From a virus, in the IMG/VR virus record IMGVR_UViG_3300029286_000272, positions 1 through 21,886 of that record: 21,886 nucleotides of DNA; one strand, given 5' to 3'. The first letter of the stretch is position 1; each line of letters opens with the position of its first letter. The notes under the pieces were generated by a model that had not been told where the DNA came from, did not search any database, and saw only the letters and a program-made list of their open reading frames with translations. This document shows, in pieces, positions 7,752 through 17,462 of this stretch. The translations under genes were made by a program, and so were the position numbers.

Positions 7752-9188
7752 ATGGCTAAATTAAGCGAAACGATTAAATGGCGTGATGTCTCTGCCGGAA
7801 ATATCCAGATGGTATCTTCGGATATCAAGTCCAAGAGCGTCATTAATACGTCGGTTCCATTCTCGCTCAACTTACTGTTTAACAAGACGCTTGGAGAAGC
7901 GGAGAGCCGCCTTGGCACCACGCGTGTCGGCGCGCAATTGTCGGCCGGAAATCCCTGCCTTGGATTGTTCCAGCACTTAGATTCCGACCCGACCAAGCAC
8001 GCGCTCTTCGCTGTCTTTGACACGCATATTTATAATGTTGGATCTTCGGCGGCATCGGGATCATTAACCGCTAGCGCGGATGCTAATTTTGCCACTTTCC
8101 TCAATGCCACCTTGATGCTCAACGGCGCCCAGAAGTATTCCTATACCGATGCCGGTAACTGGATTTCCTCCGGCGGTGTCTTTGACCTGACCAATCTGCC
8201 AGGCAACGCTAAGTTTCCGATCGAGTTTAAAGACCGGATGTATTGCGCGGTCACCGACCGGATCTATTACACCACTGCCGCTTCAACATCAACTCCATCC
8301 GTATTCTGGACCGCCGCGGGATCAGGATCTTTGCAGGCAGAGCAGGAGGATGGCGGTGGTACTCTTCAAGGGATAAATAAGGTTCCCGGGTATCTGATGA
8401 TCTATAAACAGCGGTCGCTGAAGCGTTGGAATTTCGATTCTTCTTTTCCTGAAGATCTGGTCAATATCGGTACGCAATCTCATAAGAGCATCGTGCGCGC
8501 TCGGGGAAAGAACTTCTTTTTCTATGGTCCCAATGGATTTTACGAAACCGACGGCGGATATCCGACCTGCATCTCGCGTCCGGTACAGGCGATCATCGAC
8601 GGTATCGCTAGTTCGTTTTATTCCAAGATCAACGGATGGAGCGATAACAACGATATTTATTGGTCGGTGGGAGATGTGACGGTTGATTGGGGACGAGGAT
8701 TTACCGAGTCATATTCCAACGTCGTCTTACGCTATAACATCGATATGCAGCAGTGGGCGCCCTTGCAGTATTATCATAAATTTTACGCCATGAACCAGTA
8801 TGTCTCCGGCGATGATACTCTGATCGCGGCGGGAGATGCCGACGGCCAGGTGTTGCGGCTCAACTACGGCAATAACGATTATTCCGGTCATGGGATAAAA
8901 TATCTGCTTCAATCACCCGAGTTTGATTTTTCGAATCGTCATTATTACAAGACCATCGATGATTGCATTTACGTTCATACCGACCGGACGATGGGCGCAC
9001 AACTGCAATGCCGGCTTGATTACGGACACTGGAAATCGATCGGAACCGTCAACGATATTGTTACCGAAGTAAAGGTCCAACCCAAGATCCGCGCCAGAGT
9101 CTTTGAGTTCCGCATCGTGGATATAACCACCGGAGAACAGGTCAAACTAAGAGGTCTTGACTTTCCTTCGGTTGATGTTGAGATATGA
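7752..9188 (+). CDS. tail nozzle / DNA-stabilisation protein (P22 gp10-like beta-propeller)
   Basis: 478 residues, close to the about 472 residues of P22 gp10. The sequence reads as repeated propeller blades: HALFAVFDTHIYNVG, FKDRMYCAVTDRIYYT, INKVPGYLMIYKQRSLKRWN, RGKNFFFYGPNGFYETDGG, SNVVLRYNIDMQQWAPLQYY and IAAGDADGQVLRLNYG. A C-terminal beta domain (residues about 395-478, YYKTIDDCIYVHTDR) follows. In short-tailed phages this protein plugs or extends the tail tube below the adaptor, and gene order adaptor-nozzle supports it. ATG 7752 lies two bases after the adaptor stop. Its stop overlaps the next start (ATGA, 9185-9188). The assignment rests on pattern recognition, not on a search. Confidence 0.65.
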   Translation: MAKLSETIKWRDVSAGNIQMVSSDIKSKSVINTSVPFSLNLLFNKTLGEAESRLGTTRVGAQLSAGNPCLGLFQHLDSDPTKHALFAVFDTHIYNVGSSAASGSLTASADANFATFLNATLMLNGAQKYSYTDAGNWISSGGVFDLTNLPGNAKFPIEFKDRMYCAVTDRIYYTTAASTSTPSVFWTAAGSGSLQAEQEDGGGTLQGINKVPGYLMIYKQRSLKRWNFDSSFPEDLVNIGTQSHKSIVRARGKNFFFYGPNGFYETDGGYPTCISRPVQAIIDGIASSFYSKINGWSDNNDIYWSVGDVTVDWGRGFTESYSNVVLRYNIDMQQWAPLQYYHKFYAMNQYVSGDDTLIAAGDADGQVLRLNYGNNDYSGHGIKYLLQSPEFDFSNRHYYKTIDDCIYVHTDRTMGAQLQCRLDYGHWKSIGTVNDIVTEVKVQPKIRARVFEFRIVDITTGEQVKLRGLDFPSVDVEI

Positions 9189-11092
9189 TATTTACCAACT
9201 CACAATCGGTCGAACTAGATCCTCAATTCAATTCGGCTCTGATCCGCGTCAAAGAGGATTCCCTGAAAGAATCTTTAGTTCCGTCCCTGCGTAACATTTT
9301 TACCGACGGGATCACCGCGGCCTCGATCCTTGATGGCCAGGTTTCAACTTCGCTCACGATCGCCACCGAAGGTTATATCCAGAGCGCTAATTATGAAGCC
9401 GGAGTTACCGGGTGGAAACTGACCGCGACCACCGCCTATCTTCCCGACCTTGACCTATCGGGATATTTGCTTGCCACCGGAGGTAAATATAAAACCGCCG
9501 ATAGCGGCGCGCGCGTGGAGATATTTCCCGATGCCAATACCGGCATCGTCGCTTACGATTCCGCGTCATCGGAAGTGTTCAAGGTTCTTGTCGGCGGTGC
9601 CAATGAAGGTGATGTTACCCTGGGAGATTATGCTAACAACAAGGGCGTCCAGTGGGACAAGTCGGTGGGAACATTTACGGTTAAAGGAGCGTTGGTCACC
9701 GGAAGCGGATCGACGATCAACGGCACTTACGTTGATTCGTTGAGTGTGGAAAAACTGACCGCGGGTACGATCACGAGCAAGGCGATAACGATGTCGTTTA
9801 CTGAGGGCGCGGGTGATTGTTATATTGCCTCAACCGGATTTGACGCAACCAACTGGCGCGGCGATGGCGTGGTGGCTTTGGGAATTGACGACAGTGACAA
9901 CAACTATGCGAAGTTTTTTGCCGGAAATTATTCAACCCATAAATATATCCGTTGGGATGGTAATAGATTGGTGGTTACGGGAGCGATCATAAATCTATAT
10001 TTGGCCGATGGCCACGATGGCGATATTGTTTGCAATGGGACTATTGAACCGGCTTCAATGACCAAGAGCGGCAATACCTATACTTTAAATCAAGATCTTT
10101 ATTGCAATAATTTGACGGTCAGTTCAGGAATTACTTTAAAACCGAACGGATACGCAATCTACGTTTTGGAGAATTTCACCAATAGCGGTGCGATAGAGTG
10201 CGATGGTGCAGTGGGCGGAGAAGGAGATATTGGAACATATCAAAGAAGCGGTGATCCTTATAGGTCAGATGGCGGCGTTGGAGGTATCGGTGGTGGGAGC
10301 ATTGGATCAACTTTCGGACGGGCTTTATCCGGTGCCAATGGAGGATATTCTGAGGTTGCGTATACTGCCCCAGACCAAGTAGATACCGATGGCGTTGCGG
10401 GAACCAGCAAAAATCCTTCTTTGGGGTCGAGCGGAGTGGCGGGAGGCAACGGAGCAAATTTATATTATAGTACCAATTTAACCTATTACGGAACCCATAT
10501 GCACGGCGGTGCCGCGGGAGTGGCAACCGAGGAACTCTTAAAATTAGGTGAGCCGCAAGATACATATGTCGGCTCTGGAGGAGGATCAACTCACGATATA
10601 TTTTTGGCATTAAGAATGGTTGCCTACGGGGTAAGTTCGGGAAAAACTTTATCTCACAGTGCTAGTAGCGGTGGCGGAGGTGCGGGATTGGGTCGGTATG
10701 CGGTAGAGGATTGGGGCGATGGAACGGCTCATCGTATGCACACCGGAGGAGGAGGCGGTGGAGGAGGCGGAAACGCAGGGATAATATTGATCGCCGCAAG
10801 GAATTTTATAAATTACGGAACGATAACCTGTAATGGAGGCGCAGGAGGAAAGGGAGGAAATTCAGTATCGGCGGGAGGTTGGCTTACCGGAGTAGGGGGA
10901 GGCGGAGGCGGTGGCACCGGAGGAATAATCATTATCATGCGCGGGGCGACATGGACACAAGGAACAATATCTGCCAGCGGCGGTACCGGAGGAGTGCATG
11001 GCAACGGTAATGCCGGAGAAGTCCCCGGCAATGAAGCCACCGATGGAGCAAACGGAAAGGCCGGTAAAATTTATTATTTTGTAATCAGATAA
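9185..11092 (+). CDS. tail protein with glycine-rich C-terminal adhesin-like domain
   Basis: 635 residues, coupled to the nozzle gene by ATGA. The N-terminal part contains YIQSANYEAGVTGWKLT and the preceding virion-attachment-like stretch, typical of phage fibre or tail proteins. Beta repeats run to about residue 330. From about 338 to 630 the protein is extremely Gly-rich with runs (GGVGGIGGG, GGGGGGGGGN, TGVGGGGGGGTGG) separated by hydrophobic strands (IILIAARNF, IIIIMRGATW, KIYYFVIR). This layout resembles glycine-rich receptor-binding adhesins, where polyglycine-II helices pack and exposed loops contact the host. That comparison is structural inference. Probable second receptor-binding protein besides the S74 fibre. 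Confidence 0.7.
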   Translation: MIFTNSQSVELDPQFNSALIRVKEDSLKESLVPSLRNIFTDGITAASILDGQVSTSLTIATEGYIQSANYEAGVTGWKLTATTAYLPDLDLSGYLLATGGKYKTADSGARVEIFPDANTGIVAYDSASSEVFKVLVGGANEGDVTLGDYANNKGVQWDKSVGTFTVKGALVTGSGSTINGTYVDSLSVEKLTAGTITSKAITMSFTEGAGDCYIASTGFDATNWRGDGVVALGIDDSDNNYAKFFAGNYSTHKYIRWDGNRLVVTGAIINLYLADGHDGDIVCNGTIEPASMTKSGNTYTLNQDLYCNNLTVSSGITLKPNGYAIYVLENFTNSGAIECDGAVGGEGDIGTYQRSGDPYRSDGGVGGIGGGSIGSTFGRALSGANGGYSEVAYTAPDQVDTDGVAGTSKNPSLGSSGVAGGNGANLYYSTNLTYYGTHMHGGAAGVATEELLKLGEPQDTYVGSGGGSTHDIFLALRMVAYGVSSGKTLSHSASSGGGGAGLGRYAVEDWGDGTAHRMHTGGGGGGGGGNAGIILIAARNFINYGTITCNGGAGGKGGNSVSAGGWLTGVGGGGGGGTGGIIIIMRGATWTQGTISASGGTGGVHGNGNAGEVPGNEATDGANGKAGKIYYFVIR

Positions 11093-11096
11093 AAAC

Positions 11097-12293
11097 ATGC
11101 CAACAACATTCAGTCCGTTACCAAACGGACAAGTACAAGTTTATAAGGACGGCAGGAATATGGGAACATACTCCTCTGCCGACGGGCAGAAATACTTCGG
11201 TACGGCATCTCGTCCTTCGGCCGGAACGATCGCACCTTCGAATGAGCCGACGATGAATTTATTGGGTAACCGGGGAAGCGCGGGTACGCTGGCACCAGAT
11301 ACCGCACCGAAGATGAACTTGATGCAGACGCCACAACAACAGGCGGCGGAGATTAAGGCGAAACTTGCCGACCTTCAGGCGCAGCAGGCGGCACTGGCAA
11401 AGTACGGCGTCAATGATACCAATCTTTTAACCAGGAACGCTTCCGGTGAATATGTCTTAAAGCCATCGGTCATCAATACCGATACGACTGCCGGAGGGGT
11501 TCAGAACGCCCAGAACATCGCGGCGAACAAACCGACGGCCGCTTATGCTTATAAAAACAGCGCCGCTTATCAAGCTCTTTCAGCGGAAGCGAAGAACTTT
11601 GTCGACCTTGGTTATGACACTATCTCTGTCGGCAGTGAACTTGAGGCGCAACAGTTGTCGGACGCGATCGCTCACGCGGTGGGAGTGGCCGAACCGTATT
11701 ACCGGGCGCAGTTAATCCTCGCCCTGGGCGAGATCCAGGGCGCGATCGCCAGGCAAAAAGGAGATTATGAGACTAAATATCGGATAATCAAGGCGACCCG
11801 GGATCGTATCGCCGAAGATGTATCCATCCAGAGCGGTAACTTAACACTGGAGCAGCAATCAGATCTATCTAAGATAGTGCGCGGATTCGATGAGGATCTA
11901 TTGGCGATCGCCGATACCGCTTCAGAGAAGGGTCTTGCCTTTGCCACCGGAGCGAGGAGCAAAATACTGGCCGATGAACGCCGCCGGGAAGAGTATCAAG
12001 ACGTGGTGCAATCAAGCAAGCGGGAATATAATTATAAGATCAACGAGTTGAGGACCAAGGCATCCCGCGGCGATGAAGATGCCGCCGCCGAACTGGCCGA
12101 CTTGGAGAAGGGAAACACCCTGGCGCTGCAAAAGATAGGACGTACCGCCGAGACGGTGTTGGGGTCGGCGAATATGCCTAATGTTCCCGGATATGTTGCC
12201 GGAGGCGGTGTGATAGGCAGCATTGAGGAGGATAAACGCAAGTCGATATTGTCGGACGTCACCGGCATGATGCAATTACAAAAGGGATTCTAA
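11097..12293 (+). CDS. Ala-rich helical internal virion / ejection protein
   Basis: 398 residues. The N-terminal about 85 residues are low-complexity and contain an imperfect duplication (SAGTIAPSNEPTMNLL and SAGTLAPDTAPKMNLM). From about 80 on it is Ala/Gln/Glu-rich helix (AAEIKAKLADLQAQQAALAK, RAQLILALGEIQGAIARQKG), ending in a short Gly-Val segment (VAGGGVIGS). Start ATG 11097 lies four bases after the previous stop and has no SD. Position between the adhesin-like and LysM proteins, ahead of the giant ejection protein, matches the three-gene ejection set of short-tailed phages. Function inferred from composition and gene order. Confidence 0.55.
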   Translation: MPTTFSPLPNGQVQVYKDGRNMGTYSSADGQKYFGTASRPSAGTIAPSNEPTMNLLGNRGSAGTLAPDTAPKMNLMQTPQQQAAEIKAKLADLQAQQAALAKYGVNDTNLLTRNASGEYVLKPSVINTDTTAGGVQNAQNIAANKPTAAYAYKNSAAYQALSAEAKNFVDLGYDTISVGSELEAQQLSDAIAHAVGVAEPYYRAQLILALGEIQGAIARQKGDYETKYRIIKATRDRIAEDVSIQSGNLTLEQQSDLSKIVRGFDEDLLAIADTASEKGLAFATGARSKILADERRREEYQDVVQSSKREYNYKINELRTKASRGDEDAAAELADLEKGNTLALQKIGRTAETVLGSANMPNVPGYVAGGGVIGSIEEDKRKSILSDVTGMMQLQKGF

Positions 12294-12297
12294 ATAT

Positions 12298-13323
12298 ATG
12301 GCACAAATAATCATCAATAAGGGCGACACTCTGGGGGCGCTCGCAAGCAAATACGGCACCACGGTTGAAAGCCTGGTTGCATCAAATAAAGGAAACGCCG
12401 CGGTCAAGTCGGCCAACCTGATCATTGCCGGCGGTAACTTGAACGTTCCCGATACCGTAGGCGCGCCCGCGGCCGGAGTGGCTCAAGGCGCGGGAACTCC
12501 CGTCTCGGGAGCGTTGGACGCGGCTAAGTCGCCCCAGGCGGCCGGAGCGATGGCGACCAGTGAGCTTGGCAACCTACGGGTGGCATTACGTTCCGCGTTA
12601 AACGAAGCCGGTGCCTCGCGCATGGCCTCTCAATACAGCCAGATAGCTCCCCTTGCCGGCGGAGTTCCCGGAACGCTGGGAAGCGTGGTCAATATGATCC
12701 GCAGCAACGTACAGGCGCCGGTGGAGAGTGTGTTTGGCGATATTACGACTGCCTGGCGGGAGGATATGGCCGCGCAAGATAAGGAAAAAGCGAGGATTCA
12801 AGAACTCCGGATCGAGTTTGGTTCGGCTATTCCGTCGACGGTGACATCATTGGATGAGGCCATCGGCTATGTGACGCCGTTGGTGGATAAGGAGAATAAT
12901 TTAAGATTGGCAAAACTTCAAGAGGAACAGGCGGTGGATAATGATGTGGATACTTGGGCGCGGTATATTGTTGACGGTGGAAGTCCGACGGCGATTAAAG
13001 ATGAAAATCTTAGAACTAAAGCCTTGGCACGTTCGCAAGTAATCATAAATGAAAGAGAGACTAAGGCCAAACAAGAATATATTGATGGTCTTAAATTCGA
13101 CAAAGAAAGGGGTAAGAAAACCTACGAAGATCTACGGCAAAAAGTTATTAATCAAGAAGGATTTACCTATGAAAATCGCAACGAGATGATTAACTATATT
13201 GATAAAATGGAAGCGGACGAAAAAGCGGGAATCGAAACTCAAAAAACACAAGCAAGCAACGAATCTATTTATAAAGCCACCAATCCTTTACAGATGTTAT
13301 ATGGTGTTGGAAAACCGTCATAA
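12298..13323 (+). CDS. LysM-containing ejection / internal virion protein
   Basis: 341 residues. Residues about 3-52 are a LysM domain: IIINKGDTLGALASKYGTTV, then ESLVASNKGN, and a NLIIAGGNLNVPD end. LysM binds peptidoglycan or chitin-like glycans. The middle is Ala/Gly-rich. The rest is helical and charged (LRLAKLQEEQAVDNDVDTWA), with later codons more AT-rich than the first half. No lytic catalytic site is visible, so it probably helps dock the ejected complex at the cell wall. It starts four bases after the preceding gene and ends 12 bases before the giant protein, with no SD. Possibly a virion protein; the LysM call itself is firm. Confidence 0.75.
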   Translation: MAQIIINKGDTLGALASKYGTTVESLVASNKGNAAVKSANLIIAGGNLNVPDTVGAPAAGVAQGAGTPVSGALDAAKSPQAAGAMATSELGNLRVALRSALNEAGASRMASQYSQIAPLAGGVPGTLGSVVNMIRSNVQAPVESVFGDITTAWREDMAAQDKEKARIQELRIEFGSAIPSTVTSLDEAIGYVTPLVDKENNLRLAKLQEEQAVDNDVDTWARYIVDGGSPTAIKDENLRTKALARSQVIINERETKAKQEYIDGLKFDKERGKKTYEDLRQKVINQEGFTYENRNEMINYIDKMEADEKAGIETQKTQASNESIYKATNPLQMLYGVGKPS

Positions 13324-13335
13324 CAATAAAAATCT

Positions 13336-16300
13336 ATGGCTTTTTACAATCCTGGAAAAAATGAAGATATCCATCAAGGTTTTTTATCTGTCTTGGGTAA
13401 TGATGATGCTTCATCTCCCAAAGGATTTTATGCCGCGACCCATCAAAAAAAGGCGAGTTCTACCGACCTCGAATCCATCGACGACCTGTTGAAACTGGCC
13501 AAAGAGAAGGGCCTGCTCGACGAAGCGATGGAGAACGAAGTGATGACTCCCAAACTGTCGGCGATCGAGAGGTTGGTTTCCGGTCTGGGCGCGCTCAATC
13601 CCGCGGAGGCGATCAGCCGGCAGATGGAGGGCACACAGAACTTCATGATGGCCTATCCGGAGACGGTGGTGCAAAGTGTGGCATCGGCGCTGACCGGAAA
13701 CGACTACGGAGAGCAGACCAAAAAGCGTTACTTTGCCGATGTGGCGCGCAACATGGGTATTGAGAATAATATCGCGGTGGGTGGTATCGGATTGGTCGGA
13801 GATATCCTACTTGATCCGTCGACTTATTTCGGCGGCGCGATCATGCGCGCGGGCGTTGGCGTAGTAAAAGTCGCGACCAAGGCGGCCGCTAAGGTGGGCA
13901 TCGGCGCGGTGGAAAAGGCGTCTCCGTTGGCCGCCGAGAAATTAATTGAGGCAGGAAAGAATATCAAAGAGGCGACAGGAGAACTATTTATAGAAGGTTG
14001 GGGTTCAACTACCGGCCTACGCGAGACAATGGTCAAACGTTTGGGAACGGCGGGACGCATCATGAACGGTTTGATGGAATCGAACATGAAGCGTCTGGGA
14101 AGCGGAGTATTGAACGCCGACCAGATGGACGAGTTCGCCTATTCTCTCCTTGCCGGCAAGAACGCCGAGCTTAAATTTGTCGAGGAGACCAATGAAAATT
14201 TGATCGAGACTTTCAATAAGGCGTATCCTAACGCGAAGTTTCCGTTAAAGGACGCCGAAGGCGCGATCCGCCGGATGGAGAACCTGGCGGCATCAGCTCC
14301 CAAGACTATTGAACGATTGACCGAGTTGCGGCAACGACTGGCTATGCCAGAACTGGCCGAAGATATCTACGGCCTTAAAGGAACGATCGCCGAGATCAAG
14401 GAACAGATCGCCGCGATCACCCCCAAGGCCGAAGGCGCCGCCGTAACCAAGGCCCAGAAGTCATTGATGGCCGGGATCGCCACCGACGAGCAGCAGAACG
14501 CGGCCTTGTTGTCGGCGATGTCCACGGACAAGATGGCCGACTTAGCCCAGATCGCCAAGCTCAAGGCACAGTTGGAAGCGATGGAGAAGGGAGTGATCGA
14601 TCCGATCCTAGGACAAGTTAAGAAGCAGATCGTCACCGACAGCGCCCGCTATTCCGCCGACGACATCATCAAATTGGCGATGCGTGGCATGGACCCCAAG
14701 CTGGCAATCCGAGACAAGATCGCCGAGTTGGATATGGCCATCCGCCAGGTGACCAACGACATGTTCAAAAAGCAGTCGATGTTGGAGAACATCCTGGGCG
14801 CGCGTTCGATCGCCAAGGACGAGATCCGGGAAGCGTTCAAGACCGGAGACTTTTCTTTACTTCCGGAGAAACTGGTCAACGCGCTCAAGCCCGCGATCAA
14901 GGCGGCGGGGTTTATGTCGATTAAGGTGGCGGATAACTTTAGCATAAAGGGCGAAGAGATTGGCAAAAGCATGTCCGAATCGGTTTCTCCATTTTTTAAA
15001 AGCCATGGCTTGACCGAGTATGCAACGGATGACTATAATAAATTTAAGACCGCCATTAGTGTTGACAAAACTACCGGATACGCTATAAAGCCTGATGGAG
15101 AATTGGTTAGTGTGTTTAATTCCGGAGTGAAGGGACAAGGTGAGGCTTCGGTAGTCGAGGCGATCGAGAACGGCGCGACTAAATTAGATGCTTTCGGTCC
15201 GTTAAAATCTTATTATGAGCGTTTTGGTTTCAAAGAAAAAAGTCGTTTAAAATGGGATGATCAATATGCTCCAGAAGGCTGGGACTATGCCAAAAATGGC
15301 CGGCCCGATATCGTCTTCATGGAGCTTGAAAAAAATGGAAATAAGGAATGGGAAGCGATACGTCGGAAATGGTCCGACGCCGGACAAAATGCGCCAGTAT
15401 ATGAAAGAAACTTTCGGCCTGTCGGAAAAGGAAATCGACGAATTGGAGGCCAAAGCGCAAACGGACGAGAAGAAATACTGGCAGGAACATCCGGAACAAG
15501 TCTAAAAATCGGAGCCATCTCCGAGGACGCCACTGTTGAAGCGGCGCTTTTGGCGCAAATAAGGCGTAATGCCGATAACGCGCGCAAGCTAGGGATCGAT
15601 GATCCATTCCAAATGTACTTTCCGTCGCTATCCAAGGATAATCTGGTTAAGACGTTCAATAAACTGCGGCCGCTGGGACTGTTCAACGAAGGCTGGCGCA
15701 AACAGTACCGCGGTCTGTTGAAGGATGAGGAACTGATCCGCAATCCGGCGCAGGCATTTTACAAGATCGAGTCTGAAGGTTACCTGAATCAATATAATCG
15801 CAAGATCATGGATGAGGTGGTAACCGATTTTGGTTTGCCTAAGAGCGCCTTTAAAAACGAGATGGCCGCCAAAGCCGAGGGTTACCGGATGCTTAAAACC
15901 AAGGGGCAGTTCGGCGAGGAGATCGGATGGCTCAAGAACGCCGACTGGAGCCTGGTCAGCGGCCAGATCAACGGTTCGTTTGGCGCGATCGACGCGCTGG
16001 CCAAGGCGACCGGGTTTGACGCGCTTACCAGCCTGTTCAAGCGCTTCGTGACCGGACCGTTCGCGCCGTTCCATATCCGCAACTGGGTGTCGGGCAAGAT
16101 CCAGAACTTTGAAGTGATCGGCAAGGCCGCACTTGACCCGGATACGATCGCCATCGGCAGCCGGGTGGCCGCGCGCATGGCCTCCGGATCATTCCGAGGA
16201 GTCTATGGTAAGACGGTAAGCGGCGAAGTAATGGTTACCGGCAAGGCTGCGCGGCGGTTAAAGTCGTTTGGTAAGGAGACCGCGACCTTGGGCGGCAAGG

Positions 16301-17457
16301 AATATTACTTAGACGACATCGGCAACGCGGTTGAGGATCGTTTCGGCGGTTCGTCGCAGTTCATTGCAGATGCCGAGGCGGTATTGAATGACGCTAACCT
16401 TTTGCAGGATGGCGCGGTTTTTGCCAAAGAGAGAATGAAGGACTTTGGCAAGCAAATAAAAAGCGTCAAGGGTATTCCCGGAGCGGTATTGGGAGCCAAT
16501 ACACCACACTTTAGAGCCGCTCGGGTGGTAGGAAACTTCATTGAGATGCAGCAGAAGACCGAGATGGTCGTGGCCGCGCTCAAGAAAGGATATGATATGG
16601 AAGGCGCCCTGAAGCTGGCCGAGAAGGCCGGCTTTGATTACCGCAACCTGTCGCAGTTTGAGAGCCACATCATGCGCCGGATCGTGCCGTTCTACACCTA
16701 CAATCGCAAGAACATTGAGTTACAGCTCAAGACATTGGGAGAGAATCCCCAGCGGATCAATCAGATCATCCGCGCTATTGACAACGCGCAAAACTTATTC
16801 TGGAAACAAGATATGACCGACCAGGAGAAAAAAAACCTACCGGCCTATCTGCGCGAGTATATCAATATGCCGGTAGGACGCAGCGATGAAGGCGTGCTGC
16901 AATTTGTCCGTACTTTCGGCACCCCCATCGAAGCGTTCACGGAAAACTTCAGGATGGCGGCCGAAGGCAAGGGCAGTTTTGAGCGCAGTTTTCTGGCGCA
17001 AGTATCCCGGGTTAATCCTTACCTGAAAGTTCCTATTGAGATCGGATTCGGAACCGACTCGTTTAGGATGAAAGATATCAAGGATGTTTATACTGCCAAG
17101 GAATATCAAGATGCTCCGCAGCCGATCAAAGACTTCTTGCGCTTGGATGAAGTAAAAAAGAAGTCGGCTACCGGACAGGAGTATACGCAATATGTGGCTG
17201 ATCCGGACCGGTTACACGTCATGCGCTCGCTGTTCACCAGCCGTGGATTCACCTACTTCAACAACATTTATAATGGTGACGCCCCGGCATTGTTCCGTAT
17301 TCTCGATGCAACAACGGGAATCAAATCCACCGAGGTCGACACCATCCGCCAGGAAGGCTACACTACGCGCGAAAAGGAAGAAGCGTTGGGAGATCTGCTG
17401 CGGCGTCATGGGATCGTGGGAGAGTTCAATAAACTGTTCATACCTAAAAACCAATAA
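13336..17457 (+). CDS. giant internal virion / ejection protein with embedded GNAT-like module
   Basis: 1373 residues, the largest gene here. It is mainly helical. Landmarks are GIGLVGDILLDPSTYFG (about 155), coiled helices (about 300-500), FVTGPFAPFHIRNWVSGK (about 905), PHFRAARVVGNFIEMQQKTE and IMRRIVPFYTYNRKNIELQL (about 1115), all in the style of podovirus ejection proteins and large polyvalent phage proteins. Residues about 555-662 look like an inserted GNAT-fold segment (ATKLDAFGPLKSYYERFGF, DDQYAPEGWDYA, GRPDIVFM). The next about 57 codons (15335-15502) look more protein-like one frame over, see findings. It has no SD and starts 12 bases after the LysM gene. It probably enters the host with the DNA. 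Confidence 0.75.
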   Translation: MAFYNPGKNEDIHQGFLSVLGNDDASSPKGFYAATHQKKASSTDLESIDDLLKLAKEKGLLDEAMENEVMTPKLSAIERLVSGLGALNPAEAISRQMEGTQNFMMAYPETVVQSVASALTGNDYGEQTKKRYFADVARNMGIENNIAVGGIGLVGDILLDPSTYFGGAIMRAGVGVVKVATKAAAKVGIGAVEKASPLAAEKLIEAGKNIKEATGELFIEGWGSTTGLRETMVKRLGTAGRIMNGLMESNMKRLGSGVLNADQMDEFAYSLLAGKNAELKFVEETNENLIETFNKAYPNAKFPLKDAEGAIRRMENLAASAPKTIERLTELRQRLAMPELAEDIYGLKGTIAEIKEQIAAITPKAEGAAVTKAQKSLMAGIATDEQQNAALLSAMSTDKMADLAQIAKLKAQLEAMEKGVIDPILGQVKKQIVTDSARYSADDIIKLAMRGMDPKLAIRDKIAELDMAIRQVTNDMFKKQSMLENILGARSIAKDEIREAFKTGDFSLLPEKLVNALKPAIKAAGFMSIKVADNFSIKGEEIGKSMSESVSPFFKSHGLTEYATDDYNKFKTAISVDKTTGYAIKPDGELVSVFNSGVKGQGEASVVEAIENGATKLDAFGPLKSYYERFGFKEKSRLKWDDQYAPEGWDYAKNGRPDIVFMELEKNGNKEWEAIRRKWSDAGQNAPVYERNFRPVGKGNRRIGGQSANGREEILAGTSGTSLKIGAISEDATVEAALLAQIRRNADNARKLGIDDPFQMYFPSLSKDNLVKTFNKLRPLGLFNEGWRKQYRGLLKDEELIRNPAQAFYKIESEGYLNQYNRKIMDEVVTDFGLPKSAFKNEMAAKAEGYRMLKTKGQFGEEIGWLKNADWSLVSGQINGSFGAIDALAKATGFDALTSLFKRFVTGPFAPFHIRNWVSGKIQNFEVIGKAALDPDTIAIGSRVAARMASGSFRGVYGKTVSGEVMVTGKAARRLKSFGKETATLGGKEYYLDDIGNAVEDRFGGSSQFIADAEAVLNDANLLQDGAVFAKERMKDFGKQIKSVKGIPGAVLGANTPHFRAARVVGNFIEMQQKTEMVVAALKKGYDMEGALKLAEKAGFDYRNLSQFESHIMRRIVPFYTYNRKNIELQLKTLGENPQRINQIIRAIDNAQNLFWKQDMTDQEKKNLPAYLREYINMPVGRSDEGVLQFVRTFGTPIEAFTENFRMAAEGKGSFERSFLAQVSRVNPYLKVPIEIGFGTDSFRMKDIKDVYTAKEYQDAPQPIKDFLRLDEVKKKSATGQEYTQYVADPDRLHVMRSLFTSRGFTYFNNIYNGDAPALFRILDATTGIKSTEVDTIRQEGYTTREKEEALGDLLRRHGIVGEFNKLFIPKNQ

Positions 17458-17462
17458 AACTT

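Noticed and set aside
9185-11092. Diversity-generating retroelement target in the Gly-rich protein
   Set aside because: No reverse transcriptase gene and no template repeat seen in the window.
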